A stretch of DNA of 33,078 nucleotides from DASSBG01 sp964583865 (GTDB lineage: Bacteria > Pseudomonadota > Gammaproteobacteria > Xanthomonadales > Rhodanobacteraceae), in NCBI GenBank assembly GCA_964583865.1, contig CAZOXZ010000009.1:1-33078 (forward strand), read 5' to 3'. Positions 1 to 8,819 of the stretch are shown piece after piece. How positions within the stretch are numbered: the first letter of the stretch is position 1; every line of letters starts with the position of its first letter. The notes below the pieces were generated by a model. That model was not told the origin of the DNA. It worked only from the letters and a program-made list of their open reading frames with translations, and ran no database searches. The position numbers and the translations under genes are program-made.

Positions 1-72
1 CTTGCGACCAGCGCCGGGCAGGGTTGGTAATTCCCGTGCGTCGCCGCTAAGGCGGCGCCGGCGCGTCCTGTC

Positions 73-276
73 TCAGGGGTTGTCGAACAGCGCGCAGACC
101 GACTCCTCGTTACTAACGCGGCGAATCGTCTCGCCGAGGAAGCGTGACAGCGACAGTACGCGGATGCGCTCGCACGCGCGCGCCTCGGGGGACAGCGGAA
201 TGGTATCCGTCACCACCAGGGAGTCGAGCGTGGAATTGCGCAAATTTTCGATGGCCATGGGTGATCCGCGGCACAC
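73..276 (-). pseudogene. prs: 3' remnant of ribose-phosphate pyrophosphokinase
   Basis: The frame reads like the last 60 or so residues of Prs, which makes PRPP from ribose 5-phosphate and ATP. It contains AIENLRNS, then VVTDTIPLS, then ETIRRVSNEESV, which matches the C-terminal part of the family (E. coli has NLRNS, VVCDTIPLS, IRRISNEES). Full-length Prs is about 315 residues, so roughly the first four fifths are absent. Upstream in the same frame the codons run to a stop near 349-351 without resembling Prs. In the next frame, codons at 265-254 read ITHG, the family motif that normally precedes the missing SGxA, which hints at a small frameshifting deletion just before AIENLRNS. There is no convincing start codon or ribosome binding site. 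I read it as a decayed partial copy, with a working prs expected elsewhere. A chimeric assembly join is the alternative. Confidence 0.6.
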
Positions 277-377
277 GGTCCGCGGCTCCGGGAAACGGGA
301 AGCCGGCCATTCTAGCGTGAATCTTCGCCTTGTCGCTGAATAAATGCGTCAGCTGACCGCTGTCGCCGGGCGTGGCC

Positions 378-1781
378 TCACACCAGACCGGTGGCGTAGT
401 ACAGGCCGATGATGACGAAAGCGGCCAGGGTCTTGATGACGGTGACGGCGAAAATGTCCTTGTAGGCCTGGCGATGGGTCAGCCCGGTGACCATGAGCAA
501 GGTGATGACCGCGCCGTTGTGCGGCAGGGTGTCCATGCCACCCGAGGCCATGGCGGCCACGCGGTGGAAGACCTCCAGCGGGATGCCGGCCTCGTGGGCC
601 ATGGCCACGAAATGCTCGGACATGGCCGCCAGAGCGATACCCATGCCGCCGGAAGCCGAGCCGGTGATGCCGGCCAGTGAGGTCACGGTAACCGCTTCCT
701 GCACCAGCGGGTTGGGAATCGATTGCAAGGCGTCGGCCACCATGCGGAAACCGGGCAGGGCCGCGATCACGGCGCCAAAGCCGTATTCCGACGCCGTGTT
801 CATGCCCGCCAGCAGGGCGCCGCTGACCGCCATCTGGCTGCCCTTGGTAAAGGATTTTGTCACCGGTTTCCAGGCAAAGATCAGCACGCAGACGATGCCG
901 GCCAGGAGCGCGCCCTCGACGGCCCAGATGGCGCCGATTTTTGATACTTGCTGCACCACCGGTTCGGCATCGCCCATGACCGACGGCGAGAAGGCCACTT
1001 CGCTGCCGTACCAGTGCGGGATGAGCTTGGTGAAGATGGCATTGACCACGCCGACCAGGACCAGCGGTGCGATGGCCAGCACTGGATGTGGCAGCTTTTC
1101 GCCGGTGAAGGTTTCAGGCTCGTTCACCAGCTCCTCGCCGCCGCTGTAGGTCTCGCCGGCACGCACTGCGCTGCGGCGGCGCCATTCCAGCCAGCTCATG
1201 CCGACTGCGAAGATGAAGATGGCGCCAAGTGTGCCCAGCCAGGGCGCAGCCCAGGAATTGGTGCCAAAGAAAGCCGTGGGGATGATGTTCTGGATCTGCG
1301 GCGTGCCAGGCAGGGCATCCATGGTGAAGGTGAAGGCACCCAGGGCGATGGTGCCGGGGATGAGGCGCTTGGGGATGTCGGCCTGGCGGAACAGTTCGGC
1401 CGCGAACGGGTAGACCGCGAAGACCACGACGAACAGCGACACGCCGCCATAAGTGAGGATGGCGCACACCAGCACGATGGCAAGAATGGCGCGCGAGCGT
1501 CCGACCACGTTTATGGTGGCCGCGACGATGGCCTTGGCGAAGCCGGAGGTCTCGATGACCTTGCCGAACAGGGCGCCCAGCAGGAACACCGGAAAGTACA
1601 ACTTCAGGAAGCCGACCATCTTCACCATGAACAGGCCGGTGAACATGGGCGCCACAAGCGACGGATCCGTCAGCAGCACCGCACCCAGGGCGGCGATTGG
1701 CGCCATCAGGATGACGCTGTGGCCGCGGTAGGCGGCGAACATCAGGAAGGCCAGGGCGGCCAGCACGATCAGCAGGGACAT
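378..1781 (-). CDS. GntP-family permease (gluconate / 3-hydroxybutyrate type)
   Basis: A 467-residue polytopic inner-membrane protein with about 12 hydrophobic segments, the usual size for the GntP family of proton-coupled organic acid carriers. The segment FTMDALPGTPQIQN near the middle and the Gly/Ser-rich GITGSASGGMGIAL toward the C terminus are typical of the family. An in-frame extension to 1883 exists, but the hydrophobic N terminus MSLLIVLAALAFL begins at 1781, so I start there. The gene diverges from the TonB receptor at 1986, leaving 204 bp of shared upstream DNA. GntP members carry gluconate and related hydroxy acids, and some pseudomonad members sit beside 3-hydroxybutyrate dehydrogenase. 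With a PHB depolymerase two genes away, 3-hydroxybutyrate is the substrate I favour, by inference only. Family assignment is firm; substrate is not. Confidence 0.85.
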   Translation of the reverse strand: MSLLIVLAALAFLMFAAYRGHSVILMAPIAALGAVLLTDPSLVAPMFTGLFMVKMVGFLKLYFPVFLLGALFGKVIETSGFAKAIVAATINVVGRSRAILAIVLVCAILTYGGVSLFVVVFAVYPFAAELFRQADIPKRLIPGTIALGAFTFTMDALPGTPQIQNIIPTAFFGTNSWAAPWLGTLGAIFIFAVGMSWLEWRRRSAVRAGETYSGGEELVNEPETFTGEKLPHPVLAIAPLVLVGVVNAIFTKLIPHWYGSEVAFSPSVMGDAEPVVQQVSKIGAIWAVEGALLAGIVCVLIFAWKPVTKSFTKGSQMAVSGALLAGMNTASEYGFGAVIAALPGFRMVADALQSIPNPLVQEAVTVTSLAGITGSASGGMGIALAAMSEHFVAMAHEAGIPLEVFHRVAAMASGGMDTLPHNGAVITLLMVTGLTHRQAYKDIFAVTVIKTLAAFVIIGLYYATGLV

Positions 1782-1859
1782 CCGTCTTGTTCCATGTGGC
1801 GACGTCGGATGGGCCCGCGCCGACACGCACGAGACCCGAGGCCCGAGTATCGGGAAATA

Positions 1860-1894
1860 GCACTTGCGCCGGTACTGGACCAAGGTACAAGTGC
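1860..1894. promoter_or_regulatory. Candidate operator dyad between gntP and TonB receptor
   Basis: GCACTTG at 1860-1866 is the exact inverted complement of CAAGTGC at 1888-1894, giving 7-bp arms with 21 bp between them. It lies near the middle of the 204-bp divergent intergenic region, where a regulator could control both genes. Two GGTAC boxes occur between the arms. No clear -35/-10 pair was found here; a TACACT at 1914-1919 could be a -10 for the receptor. The function is inferred from position and symmetry alone. Confidence 0.3.
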
Positions 1895-1985
1895 CTGCGC
1901 ACGCGCGGCTGGCTACACTTTCGGCAAAATTCGGGGGCTGCCTGCCGGCGCCGCCCGCCCATCATTCCGAGCACGGGATACCGTC

Positions 1986-4316
1986 ATGAAGATGAAGCAC
2001 CAGATTCTGCCACTCGCCATTGCCGCCGCATTGCTGCTGCCTTTCGCTGCTGCTGCCGAGGGTGCCTCGGGTGCCGGCCAGAACGGTCACGCGGCAAGCC
2101 AGGCCAAGACCGAAACCGGCAAGCACGAGACCGACGCAGACAAGCGCGAGATTGACCAGCTCAGCACCATCACGGTGACGGCACGGCGGCGCAGCGAGGA
2201 CCTGGAAAAGGTGCCGATCGCCATCAGTGCCTTCAGCCCCATGGACCTCGATGACATGCAAGCGGTGCAGATCGACGGCCTCCAGGGCGCGGTGCCCAAC
2301 CTCAATATCGTCCAGGGCCGCGGTTCCTCGTCCAACGTCAATATCTTCATCCGCGGCATCGGCCAGCCGGATGCCCTGCAGACCTTTGATCCCGGTGTCG
2401 GCTTTTATGTCGATGATGTTTACTACTCGCGCATCAACGGCTCGTTGATCGGCCTGTTCGACATCGATCACATTGAGGTCCTGCGCGGGCCGCAGGGCAC
2501 CTTGTACGGCAAGAACACCACTGGTGGGGCGGTCAAGGTCGTGACCAAGAAGCCGAGTGATGTCTTTGAAGGTGCCGTCGAGCTCACCATGGGTGATTTC
2601 GGGCGGGTGAACAGCAAGGGTTATTTCAGCGGCCCGCTGGGCAAGACGTTGTCCGGCTCGCTCGCGTTCGGCACGTTCAGCAACGACGGGTTCGTCAGTG
2701 ACCCGGTCACCGGGCGCGAATACAACGACGACGACAGCAAGTCCGTCCGCGCCAAGCTGGACTGGCATCCGTCCGAACGCTTCAACGCCATCTTTGCTTT
2801 CGACTACACCGACCAGAACACCAGCCTGACCATGGGGCGCCCGACCGCGCCGCTGATCAATGTCGATCTGGCGACCGGGCTGCCCGGCGTGCTGTTGCTG
2901 CCGTCCGAGGGTGAATGGGATTACTACGCCCAGAGCTCCTTCGGCCCCGACAAGGGCCAGCAGTTGGTGCACAAGGGTGCCAGCCTGCACCTGGATGTCG
3001 GCGTCAACGACAACTGGGTGATGAAGAGCATCAGTTCCTGGCGCCAGCTCGACACCGATGCCTACATCGACATCGATGCCTCGCAGTTGCAGCTGGGTGA
3101 CGTGCTGGTGTCGCTGAACCAGGAGCAGATGAGCCAGGAATTCCAGTTCCAGTACGACAACCATGCCAACCTGCAAGCCGTGTTCGGCCTGTACTACCTG
3201 AAGGAGACCGTGCCGTCGCACCAGGAAGCCTATGCCGACGACTTCCTCACGTTCGCAGGCATTCCCATCGATTTTCTGCGCACCATCGACGACGACCTGC
3301 AGACCACCAGCAAGGCCGCGTTCGCGCACTTTGACTGGTCCTTCGCCGATACCTGGAGCCTGGCCGGCGGCCTGCGTTACACGCACGAAACCAAGGACTA
3401 CTTCCGCACCACCTCGACCTTCTTCGGCGCGCCACTGACGGCGGCCAGCGAGGATCCGCAGGCCCTCATTCCCGAAACCAGCAAGAACTGGCATGCGCTG
3501 ACGCCATCCATCAGCCTGCAAAAACAGTTCACGCCGGACGTCATGGCGTATGTGTCGGCCAACCGCGGCTTCAAGTCCGGTGGTTTCAATGGCCGCGCCA
3601 ACACGCCGGAACTGGCCGCCGATCCGGTATTCGATCCGGAATTCGTGTGGACCTACGAGGCCGGCATGAAAGCGCTCCTGGCCGATGGTCGGGCGCGTGT
3701 CAACGTGGCCGTGTTCCACAGCAACTACAAGGACTTTCAGGCGCGCGTTTCGCAGGTCCTGAACCCGGACAGCAACGTGCCGAACTTCATCTTTCCGGTG
3801 CTCAACGCGGCCAAGCTGACCATGGACGGCGCTGAATTCGAGGGCTCGATGTTGCTGGGCCAGGGCACGCGGTTGCAGGCAGCCGTCGGTTACCTGAGGG
3901 CGAAATACGACGAGTTCGACGATCCGCGCACCGCCAGCGACCCGACCCTGGCACATCTGCACGACCACGTCGCCTTTGCGCCGAAGTGGACCGCACGCCT
4001 GGCGGCCACGCATACCTTCAACTTCAGTGCTGGTTCGGCGCTGACGATCGGCGGCGACGTGTCCTGGCGCGATGATGTCTGGCTCAGCGTGGACAACCGT
4101 CCCGGCCTGATGCAGGAAGCCTACGGCCTGGTGGGCCTGTTCGGTTCGTATTACTCGGCCGACGGTCACTGGCAGCTGCGTGGCGGCATTCGCAACCTCA
4201 CCGATGAGGTCTACAAGACCGATGCGCAGGAGTTTTCCAGCGTCGGCAACATCCAGACAGCCTATTACGGCTGGCCACGCAATTTCTACATCAGCGCGCG
4301 TTACAACTTTTTCTGA
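1986..4316 (+). CDS. TonB-dependent outer-membrane receptor
   Basis: A 776-residue outer-membrane active transporter. Residues 1-24 form a signal peptide (MKMKHQ, a hydrophobic core, then AAAA). A variable linker follows, then a TonB-box-like STITVTARRRSED near residues 60-70. The plug domain contains FIRGIGQPD, VGFYVDDVYYSR and the conserved IDHIEVLRGPQGTLYGKN, followed by GGAVKVVTKKP. The rest is a 22-strand-type barrel that ends in an aromatic residue (ARYNFF), the usual outer-membrane insertion signal. The reading frame is open far upstream, across antisense gntP, but the signal peptide sets the start at 1986, with 1992 also possible. The PHB depolymerase follows 27 bp downstream on the same strand. 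Receptors of this class import ligands too large for porins, and here 3-hydroxybutyrate oligomers are a context-based guess. Confidence 0.9.
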   Translation: MKMKHQILPLAIAAALLLPFAAAAEGASGAGQNGHAASQAKTETGKHETDADKREIDQLSTITVTARRRSEDLEKVPIAISAFSPMDLDDMQAVQIDGLQGAVPNLNIVQGRGSSSNVNIFIRGIGQPDALQTFDPGVGFYVDDVYYSRINGSLIGLFDIDHIEVLRGPQGTLYGKNTTGGAVKVVTKKPSDVFEGAVELTMGDFGRVNSKGYFSGPLGKTLSGSLAFGTFSNDGFVSDPVTGREYNDDDSKSVRAKLDWHPSERFNAIFAFDYTDQNTSLTMGRPTAPLINVDLATGLPGVLLLPSEGEWDYYAQSSFGPDKGQQLVHKGASLHLDVGVNDNWVMKSISSWRQLDTDAYIDIDASQLQLGDVLVSLNQEQMSQEFQFQYDNHANLQAVFGLYYLKETVPSHQEAYADDFLTFAGIPIDFLRTIDDDLQTTSKAAFAHFDWSFADTWSLAGGLRYTHETKDYFRTTSTFFGAPLTAASEDPQALIPETSKNWHALTPSISLQKQFTPDVMAYVSANRGFKSGGFNGRANTPELAADPVFDPEFVWTYEAGMKALLADGRARVNVAVFHSNYKDFQARVSQVLNPDSNVPNFIFPVLNAAKLTMDGAEFEGSMLLGQGTRLQAAVGYLRAKYDEFDDPRTASDPTLAHLHDHVAFAPKWTARLAATHTFNFSAGSALTIGGDVSWRDDVWLSVDNRPGLMQEAYGLVGLFGSYYSADGHWQLRGGIRNLTDEVYKTDAQEFSSVGNIQTAYYGWPRNFYISARYNFF

Positions 4317-4343
4317 TTCGTGTTGTACAAGCTGGGGCCTGTC

Positions 4344-5390
4344 ATGGGCATGATGAAACATTTGTGTGCATGCCTGCTGTGGCTCCTGGTGTGTGGTGGA
4401 ATTGCGGCCTGCAGTTCGCAACCACCACAACCGGTGCCGGCATTGCAGCTTGACCCGGCTCGGGTCGCCGTCGCGGGCCTTTCCTCGGGGGCCTGGATGG
4501 CGACCCAGAGCCAGCTTGCCTGGCCGGAGACCATCTCCGGCGCGGCGCTGGTTGCCGGTGGTCCCTGGGGCTGTGCCAAGGGTGAACTGGCACGGGCCTT
4601 GTCCACCTGCATGCAAGGCGAGCCGGCCATCGACGTGGCGACGCTGGTGGATCGTGCGCGTGACTACGTCGCCGCCGGCAAACTGGGTGACCTGCAGGCC
4701 CTGGCCGGGCAGCCGGTGTACGTGCTTCACGGTCAGCAGGATCAGACCGTGGCCGAGGCGGTATCGCGGGCCGCGGTTGCGTTTTACGACGGGCTCTCCG
4801 GGGCACTGGGCATGGCGGGTGACGTCAAGGTCACCTGGGACGGAGCGCGTCCTTTCGGCCACAACCTGCCGGTGCGGGCCAGGGGCGAGGACTGCGCTGC
4901 GTCGCAGCCGCCCTTTCTCGGCCATTGCGGTTTTGATGCCGCCGGTCGCATTTTTGCCCAACTTTTCGGCCCATCGGACGCTGATGCGGCAGCCAGTGCC
5001 ACGGGGCAATTGCTGGCGTTCGACCAGCATGCCGTCAGTGCCGGTGCGTTTGACGCCTTCCTTGCCGACACCGGGTACCTCTACTTGCCACCGGATTGCC
5101 AGGCCGGCCAGTCCTGCGGCTTGCTGGTGGTGTTCCATGGCTGCCAGCAAAATGCGGCTGCGATCGGCACGGCCTTCGTGGCTGGCGCCGGGTTCAATCG
5201 CTGGGCTGATGCCTACGATGTCGCCGTGCTGTATCCGCAAACGCGTGCCAGTTACATGCCCCTCAATCCCAAGGCCTGCTGGGACTGGTGGGGCTACTCC
5301 GGGAGCGATTACGATACCCGTGACGGCGTGCAGCAACGCTGGCTGCGGCGTGCCATGGTCACCTTGGGTTTGCCTGCCGCGCAACCCTGA
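4344..5390 (+). CDS. PHB depolymerase-family esterase, predicted lipoprotein
   Basis: A 348-residue alpha/beta hydrolase of the polyhydroxybutyrate depolymerase family, which cleaves ester bonds in PHB or its oligomers. The N terminus has a hydrophobic stretch ending in the lipobox GIAAC, so the mature protein is probably lipid-anchored in the envelope. The lipase box GLSSG places the nucleophile at Ser47. Likely partners are Asp133 (HGQQDQTV) and His173 (FGHNLPV), and the oxyanion histidine is His265 in VVFHGCQQN. That order, Ser-Asp-His-oxyanion His, is the circularly permuted type II arrangement. NPKACWDWWGY near the end is also typical. A GTG at 4320 is possible, but ATG 4344 gives a proper lipoprotein signal with a GGGG upstream. 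It is probably co-transcribed with the TonB receptor. A related short-chain ester substrate cannot be excluded. Confidence 0.82.
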   Translation: MGMMKHLCACLLWLLVCGGIAACSSQPPQPVPALQLDPARVAVAGLSSGAWMATQSQLAWPETISGAALVAGGPWGCAKGELARALSTCMQGEPAIDVATLVDRARDYVAAGKLGDLQALAGQPVYVLHGQQDQTVAEAVSRAAVAFYDGLSGALGMAGDVKVTWDGARPFGHNLPVRARGEDCAASQPPFLGHCGFDAAGRIFAQLFGPSDADAAASATGQLLAFDQHAVSAGAFDAFLADTGYLYLPPDCQAGQSCGLLVVFHGCQQNAAAIGTAFVAGAGFNRWADAYDVAVLYPQTRASYMPLNPKACWDWWGYSGSDYDTRDGVQQRWLRRAMVTLGLPAAQP

Positions 5391-5484
5391 GCTTGCCAAC
5401 GGCGCCCTGTGCGGTCAGCGTATGCCTTGTGCTGATGACTGGTGGGCCGATGTTGCAGGCGGGTGACCCAATGGAAGCGACACC

Positions 5485-8400
5485 ATGCTGAGCATGACTC
5501 TGGTCATCGTCGCGGCTCTGGTATGGCTGGGTCTGTTGTTCGGCGTGGCGCTTTACGGTGAGCGCCATTCGGGCGTGCTGGCGCGGCGCTGGGCCGTGGT
5601 CTACGGCTTGTCGCTGGCCATCCACTGCACCTCCTGGACCTTTTACGGCACGGTCACCCAGGCCAGCCATTCCGGCTGGTGGCTGCCGCCAACCTTTGTC
5701 GGCGCCATCGCCATGTATGTGCTGGGTGCCGGCATGATGACGCGCCTGGTTCGCCTGGCACGTGAATACAACGCATCCTCGCTGGCCGATCTCATCGCCG
5801 CACGGCTGGGGCGGCATTCGGGGCTGGCCGCGTTGGTGACGGCGGTGATGCTGCTGGCCATCGTGCCGTACATCGCGCTGCAATTGAAGGCGGTGGCCAT
5901 GAGCTTCGACACCGTCATTCATGGTCAGGCCGCCGGCACGCAACCGTGGCAGGACAGTGCCTTGTACATCGCGCTGGTGGTGGCGCTGTTTACCATGATG
6001 TTCGGTACACGCCGTGCTTCGGCCATGCTGCACAACCGCGGCCTGGTGCTGGCGGTGGCCTTCGAGTCGCTGTTCAAGCTGGTGGCCATGCTGGCGCTGG
6101 CGGCCTTGGTGCTGCCGGCCTGGGACAATGTGACTGCGCTGGTAGCTGCCGCACCAAGGCCCGTGACGGACACGCGTGGTTTCCCCAGCCTGATCTTCCT
6201 CGGGGCACTGGCCATGTTTGCCATGCCGCACCAGTTCCATGTGGCCGTGACCGAATGCCGCGATGCCGCGCAGGTGCGTCTGGGGCGCTGGCTGTTTCCC
6301 TTGTACCTGGTGCTGATTGCGCTGCCGATCCTGCCGCTGGCGCGCCTCGGGGATGCGGTGCTGGGCCCGGCCGGCGTGTCTTCCGATTTGTACGTCCTCG
6401 CGCTGCCCCTGGCGCACGGCCAGGAAACGGCGGCTCTGCTCGGCTTTCTCGGTGGCATGAGCGCAGCCACCAGCATGGTGGTGGTAGCCACGCTGGCACT
6501 GAGTCTGATGGTGGCCAACCATTTCGTGGCGCCATTGCGGGTGCTGTCGGGCTGGGCCCAGGAGGCGCGGCACGACCTGCGTGGCGCGGTGTTGATGCAG
6601 CGCCGCGTCGCCATCGTGGTCATTGTCCTGCTGGCCTGGTTCTACAGCCGCCTGTTGGCCGGCAGCGATACGCTCGCGGACATCGGTGCCATCTCCTTCT
6701 CGGCGCTTGCAGGCCTGGCGCCGGCGACGCTGGTGGCCCTGTATCGCCCGCAACTGGGTGCGCGCGTGGTCGGCGCCGGCCTCGTGGCCGGGACCCTGGT
6801 GTGGTTGTACGTGCTGCTGCCGACGATGGTGGATCCCATGCCGGCCTGGCTGGTCAATGGGCCGTTTGGCTGGCGCTGGTTGGCACCGGACAGCCTGCTC
6901 GGTCTGGGCGACTGGAGTCGCCTGGCGCGGGCCGTGGCACTGAACCTCGGCCTGAATGTGGTGGTGTTTCTGTTGCTGGCACAGACACGTTGGGGGCGCA
7001 AGACACCGGTGCCTGCGGCTGGCGACGTCGGTCGTGATCGCCTCGAGGCGCTGGCACGCCGCTTTTTGCCGGATGACCAGGTGGCGTCGCTGTTCGCCAT
7101 TGGCGGTCGCGATGGGGCCGATCGCAAGTTGCTGGCACGGGTCGAGCATGAACTGGCGGCCGTGATCGGGGCTTCGTCGGCCCACCTGTTGCTGGAAGTC
7201 ATTCGCCAGCGCCGGGCCGCGGACCTGGAGCAGGTGGCCACCATCGTCGACGAAGCCGCCCAGGACCTGCGTTTCAACCAACGTGTGCTGGAGGCCGCGC
7301 TGGAGAACATGAGCCAAGGCATTTGCGTGGTCGATGCCGACCTTTGCGTGGTTGCCTGGAACCGGCCTTATGCGACATTGTTCGGGTACCCCGAGGGCAT
7401 GCTGCGCATCGGTCGGCCGGTGGCCGAGCTGATGCGGCACAATATTGCCGCCGGTCTGGTGGGTTCCGTGGATGTCGATGCCGCGGTCGCCAGGCGGCTG
7501 CACTTCATGCGTCGGGGCGCGCGGCATCATGCCGAACGCCTGCTGCATGGCATGGTGGTGGAGATCCGCGGCAATCCCATCCCGGGTGGCGGCTATGTGG
7601 CCACCTTCACCGATGTCACCGGATTCCGTCAGGCCGAGGCTGCCCTGAAGCGCGCCAACGAAACGCTGGAGCAGCGGGTCGAAGCGCGTACGCGCGCGCT
7701 TGCCAAGGCCAGTGCGGAAGCCCAGTGCGCCAACGAGGCCAAGGGCCATTTCCTGGCGGCGGTCGGCCACGACCTGATGCAGCCGTTGCATGCCGCCCAG
7801 CTGTTCTCGCAGGCGCTGCAGGAGGAGCTGCATGAGGCCGGCAGCAGCGCCGGGACGGCACGTCATCTGGCAGATTCGCTGGCCGTGACCGAGGACCTTT
7901 TGGCCAGCCTGCTGGACATTGCACGCCTTGAAGGCGGCCAGCTGGGTTCACGGCCGCGGGATTTTGCGCTCGACGGGCTCCTGCAACCTTTGCTGGCCGA
8001 GTTTTCGGCGCTGGCGGCCGAGCGCGACGTCGACTTGCACCTGGCCGGCGGCAAGACGTGGGTCCGTTCCGATCCGCAATTGCTGCGTCGCATCGTGCAG
8101 AACTTTCTGGCCAACGCCGTGCGCCATGCCGGTTGTGGTCGGGTGATGTTGGCCTTGCGCCGCGACGGGCCCGGAGTGCGCATCGAGGTGCGTGACAATG
8201 GCCCTGGCATTCGTGTCGCCGAGCAGGAGCTGATCTTCGAGCAGTTCCGGCGCGGCAGTGAAGCCGGCGGGCAGGGGCTTGGCCTCGGCCTTGCCATTGC
8301 CCGGCGCATGGCCGACCTGTTGGGCCATCGCCTGGGCCTTCGTTCGGTCGCGGGACGCGGCAGCGTGTTTTCGGTCGTGGTGCCGCGGGCCGACGTGCCA

Positions 8401-8811
8401 GCCGCGGATGACCGGCCGCAACCGGAAGTACCGGCCGAGCCAGTGCTTGCCGGCCGCATCCTGGTGGTGGACAACGATGCAACGGCCCTCGAGGCCATCA
8501 CCCATTTGCTGCATTCGTGGGGCTGGCGTGTTCATGCGGCCGCCGGTGCCGCAGAGGCGTGCCAGGCGCCATGGCAGCCGCAGGCCTTGATCCTCGACTA
8601 CCATCTCGACGACGGCCTGACGGGGCTGGATTTGCTGGTAGACCTGCGGCAGCGCCATGGTGATTTGCCAGTCGCCGTGTTGACCGCCGACCGCTCCGCC
8701 GCATTGCGCGAGCAGCTGCAAGCGGCTGGCGTGGTCGTGCTGTACAAGCCGGTGAAGGCCGTGGCATTGCGGCAGTGGCTGCGTCGGGTGCGTGTGCTCG
8801 GCGGGAGCTGA
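5485..8811 (+). CDS. crbS: Symporter-like hybrid sensor histidine kinase CrbS
   Basis: An 1108-residue membrane protein. About residues 1-500 form a sodium:solute-symporter-like domain of many transmembrane helices. A PAS domain follows around 600-720 (ENMSQGICVVDADL) and then a coiled region. The kinase core has an H-box with His762 in VGHDLMQPLH, an N-box NFLANAVRHA, and ATP-lid motifs DNGPGI and GLGLGLAIARR. A C-terminal receiver has its phospho-acceptor Asp at 1038 (ILDYHLDDG) and KPVK near the end. This architecture is that of CrbS, which with CrbR activates acetyl-CoA synthetase and acetate use in Vibrio and Pseudomonas. The start is ATG 5485 with GGAAG upstream. Its cognate regulator lies tail to tail, 8 bp beyond its stop. 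Relatives with the same layout (CbrA, MxtR) make the exact signal uncertain. Confidence 0.88.
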   Translation: MLSMTLVIVAALVWLGLLFGVALYGERHSGVLARRWAVVYGLSLAIHCTSWTFYGTVTQASHSGWWLPPTFVGAIAMYVLGAGMMTRLVRLAREYNASSLADLIAARLGRHSGLAALVTAVMLLAIVPYIALQLKAVAMSFDTVIHGQAAGTQPWQDSALYIALVVALFTMMFGTRRASAMLHNRGLVLAVAFESLFKLVAMLALAALVLPAWDNVTALVAAAPRPVTDTRGFPSLIFLGALAMFAMPHQFHVAVTECRDAAQVRLGRWLFPLYLVLIALPILPLARLGDAVLGPAGVSSDLYVLALPLAHGQETAALLGFLGGMSAATSMVVVATLALSLMVANHFVAPLRVLSGWAQEARHDLRGAVLMQRRVAIVVIVLLAWFYSRLLAGSDTLADIGAISFSALAGLAPATLVALYRPQLGARVVGAGLVAGTLVWLYVLLPTMVDPMPAWLVNGPFGWRWLAPDSLLGLGDWSRLARAVALNLGLNVVVFLLLAQTRWGRKTPVPAAGDVGRDRLEALARRFLPDDQVASLFAIGGRDGADRKLLARVEHELAAVIGASSAHLLLEVIRQRRAADLEQVATIVDEAAQDLRFNQRVLEAALENMSQGICVVDADLCVVAWNRPYATLFGYPEGMLRIGRPVAELMRHNIAAGLVGSVDVDAAVARRLHFMRRGARHHAERLLHGMVVEIRGNPIPGGGYVATFTDVTGFRQAEAALKRANETLEQRVEARTRALAKASAEAQCANEAKGHFLAAVGHDLMQPLHAAQLFSQALQEELHEAGSSAGTARHLADSLAVTEDLLASLLDIARLEGGQLGSRPRDFALDGLLQPLLAEFSALAAERDVDLHLAGGKTWVRSDPQLLRRIVQNFLANAVRHAGCGRVMLALRRDGPGVRIEVRDNGPGIRVAEQELIFEQFRRGSEAGGQGLGLGLAIARRMADLLGHRLGLRSVAGRGSVFSVVVPRADVPAADDRPQPEVPAEPVLAGRILVVDNDATALEAITHLLHSWGWRVHAAAGAAEACQAPWQPQALILDYHLDDGLTGLDLLVDLRQRHGDLPVAVLTADRSAALREQLQAAGVVVLYKPVKAVALRQWLRRVRVLGGS

Positions 8812-8819
8812 CGCAAGCG

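Noticed and set aside
42..57. GC-rich hairpin CGCCGC-TAAG-GCGGCG near the window start
   Set aside because: It has a 6-bp stem, but neither side has a T-run, so I do not call it a terminator.
348..357. 10-bp palindrome GTCAGCTGAC downstream of gntP
   Set aside because: Short perfect palindromes of this size are expected by chance at this scale, and there is no loop or promoter context.
1909..1925. Sigma-54-like TGGC...GGC before the TonB receptor
   Set aside because: The spacing between GG and GC is 11, not the required 10, so it does not fit the -24/-12 rule.
1962..5399. A 1145-codon open frame antisense to the TonB receptor and depolymerase
   Set aside because: High GC content with strong third-position bias leaves the opposite strand free of stops. 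The sense frames carry signal peptides and family motifs; the antisense product has none.
5359..7866. An 835-codon antisense frame across crbS
   Set aside because: His/Gln/Arg-rich low-complexity product typical of an antisense shadow; the sense strand is a well-defined hybrid kinase.
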